A DNA stretch of 64,000 nucleotides, taken from positions 868,001 to 932,000 of the forward strand of contig NZ_CP090959.1 in assembly GCF_024138675.1 (NCBI RefSeq), written 5' to 3'. The stretch comes from Simiduia sp. 21SJ11W-1. Lineage in GTDB: Bacteria; Pseudomonadota; Gammaproteobacteria; Pseudomonadales; Cellvibrionaceae. The position numbers and the translations under genes are program-made. The notes under the pieces are model-generated. The model saw nothing but the letters and a program-made list of their open reading frames with translations. It was not told the DNA's origin and searched no databases. Positions 63,607 through 64,000 of this stretch are shown piece by piece (within the stretch, counting starts at the first letter, position 1; every line of letters starts with the position of its first letter).

Positions 63607-64000
63607 ATGACTATTACTATTGCAGATCTGAAAGCCGCCAATAACCCTTTGGCTGCGCACTATTCCCAGTTTCGGGTGGGCGAGCGCCTGCTGCTCACCG
63701 GCCACTCCCACCAGGCCTGGCCTGACTGCTCGCTCGGCGCACACACCCAGGCCTGGCAGGATGCAGCCTTGCATGTGGATCACAAGTGGGCCCGGGCCAT
63801 GGAACAGGCCGAGGCCGTGCGCAAGGGCTTTCGGCGTTTGCTGGGCGAGCCAGATGCGGAGCTTGCACTGGCGCAAAACACCCATGAGTTGGTGATGCGC
63901 TTTATTTCCGCGCTCGATTTATCCGCGCGCCCGCGCATTGTTACAAGCGATGGCGAGTTTCACACCTTGCGCCGCCAGCTTACCCGGTTAAAAGAAGAGG
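63607..64000 (+). CDS. Kynureninase-like class V PLP enzyme (partial, N-terminal part)
   Basis: The reading frame from ATG 63607 gives MTITIADLKAANNPLAAHYS, then LLTGHSHQAWPD, VDHKWARAMEQAEAV, ALAQNTHELVMRF and RPRIVTSDGEFHTLRRQLT, and runs off the right edge (131 residues seen). This is the N-terminal region of class V aminotransferase-fold enzymes related to kynureninase. Following kynA by 10 bases, it most likely cleaves kynurenine to anthranilate and alanine. The PLP Lys lies beyond the window, so the exact subfamily is open. The early Gly-His-Ser-His motif is unlike the DGNSLG motif of E. coli-type KynU. Confidence 0.75.
   Translation, partial: MTITIADLKAANNPLAAHYSQFRVGERLLLTGHSHQAWPDCSLGAHTQAWQDAALHVDHKWARAMEQAEAVRKGFRRLLGEPDAELALAQNTHELVMRFISALDLSARPRIVTSDGEFHTLRRQLTRLKEE

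Overview
The window is GC-rich chromosomal DNA from a gammaproteobacterium. The gene order proA-nadD-rsfS-rlmH-mrdA-rodA-mltB-rlpA-dacA-ybeD-lipB-lipA is the Pseudomonas-type arrangement, and many proteins (SpeC, LipB, Ppa, RimO) look close to Pseudomonas or marine Cellvibrionales versions. My best guess is a marine Cellvibrionales relative (Simiduia/Teredinibacter-like). That is inference from gene content, not a search. I see no phage, insertion sequence, CRISPR array, tRNA or rRNA. Genes are tightly packed, with many 1-4 base stop/start overlaps and several GTG and TTG starts.

Region 1 (1-18 kb): a minus-strand trio of ATP-grasp glutamate-ligase-like protein (cut by the window edge), 7TM 'inactive transglutaminase' and RimB-like retropepsin lipoprotein. 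A pyrophosphate block follows: soluble pyrophosphatase (ppa) divergent from a membrane H+/Na+-translocating pyrophosphatase (hppA), and 6 kb further on a pyrophosphate-dependent phosphofructokinase. Between and after these lie a 1454-residue hybrid sensor kinase, msrA, mpl, a PP2C phosphatase, a D-2-hydroxyacid dehydrogenase and a twin-FHA membrane protein.

Region 2 (18-40 kb): an RND/MMPL exporter with an acidic Asp-Pro-Phe-repeat insert, a LON-domain protein, then the long housekeeping run for proline and NAD synthesis, ribosome silencing and methylation, cell-wall elongation (PBP2/RodA), wall remodelling (MltB, RlpA, D,D-carboxypeptidase) and lipoate synthesis (LipB/LipA). A GNAT protein with an internal 12-bp repeat, a DsbH/YyaL-type thioredoxin protein, a glycerophosphodiesterase, rimO, ornithine decarboxylase and an MgtC-family protein follow.

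Region 3 (40.6-58.9 kb): a complete aryl polyene (APE) pigment cluster, apeC-D-E-F-G-H-I-J(GT)-J(AT)-[aromatic ammonia-lyase]-K-L-M-[flavin halogenase-like]-N-O-P-Q-R. All genes are on the plus strand and mostly translationally coupled, ending at a strong terminator. A phosphopantetheinyl transferase lies just upstream on the other strand. The ammonia-lyase suggests that the aryl starter comes directly from tyrosine (or phenylalanine). The flavoprotein carries both flavin-halogenase signatures, so the pigment may be halogenated.

Region 4 (58.9-64 kb): aromatic amino acid genes. A minus-strand operon of MarR regulator, aromatic/aspartate aminotransferase and class II DAHP synthase could feed tyrosine to the pigment. 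Divergent from it run an iodotyrosine-deiodinase-like nitroreductase, tryptophan 2,3-dioxygenase and a kynureninase-like enzyme (cut by the window edge). A near-palindrome in the divergent promoter is a candidate MarR operator.

The most interesting unit is regions 3 and 4 together: an APE cluster with its own starter-forming lyase, a putative halogenase, a shikimate-entry enzyme and a possible halotyrosine dehalogenase nearby.
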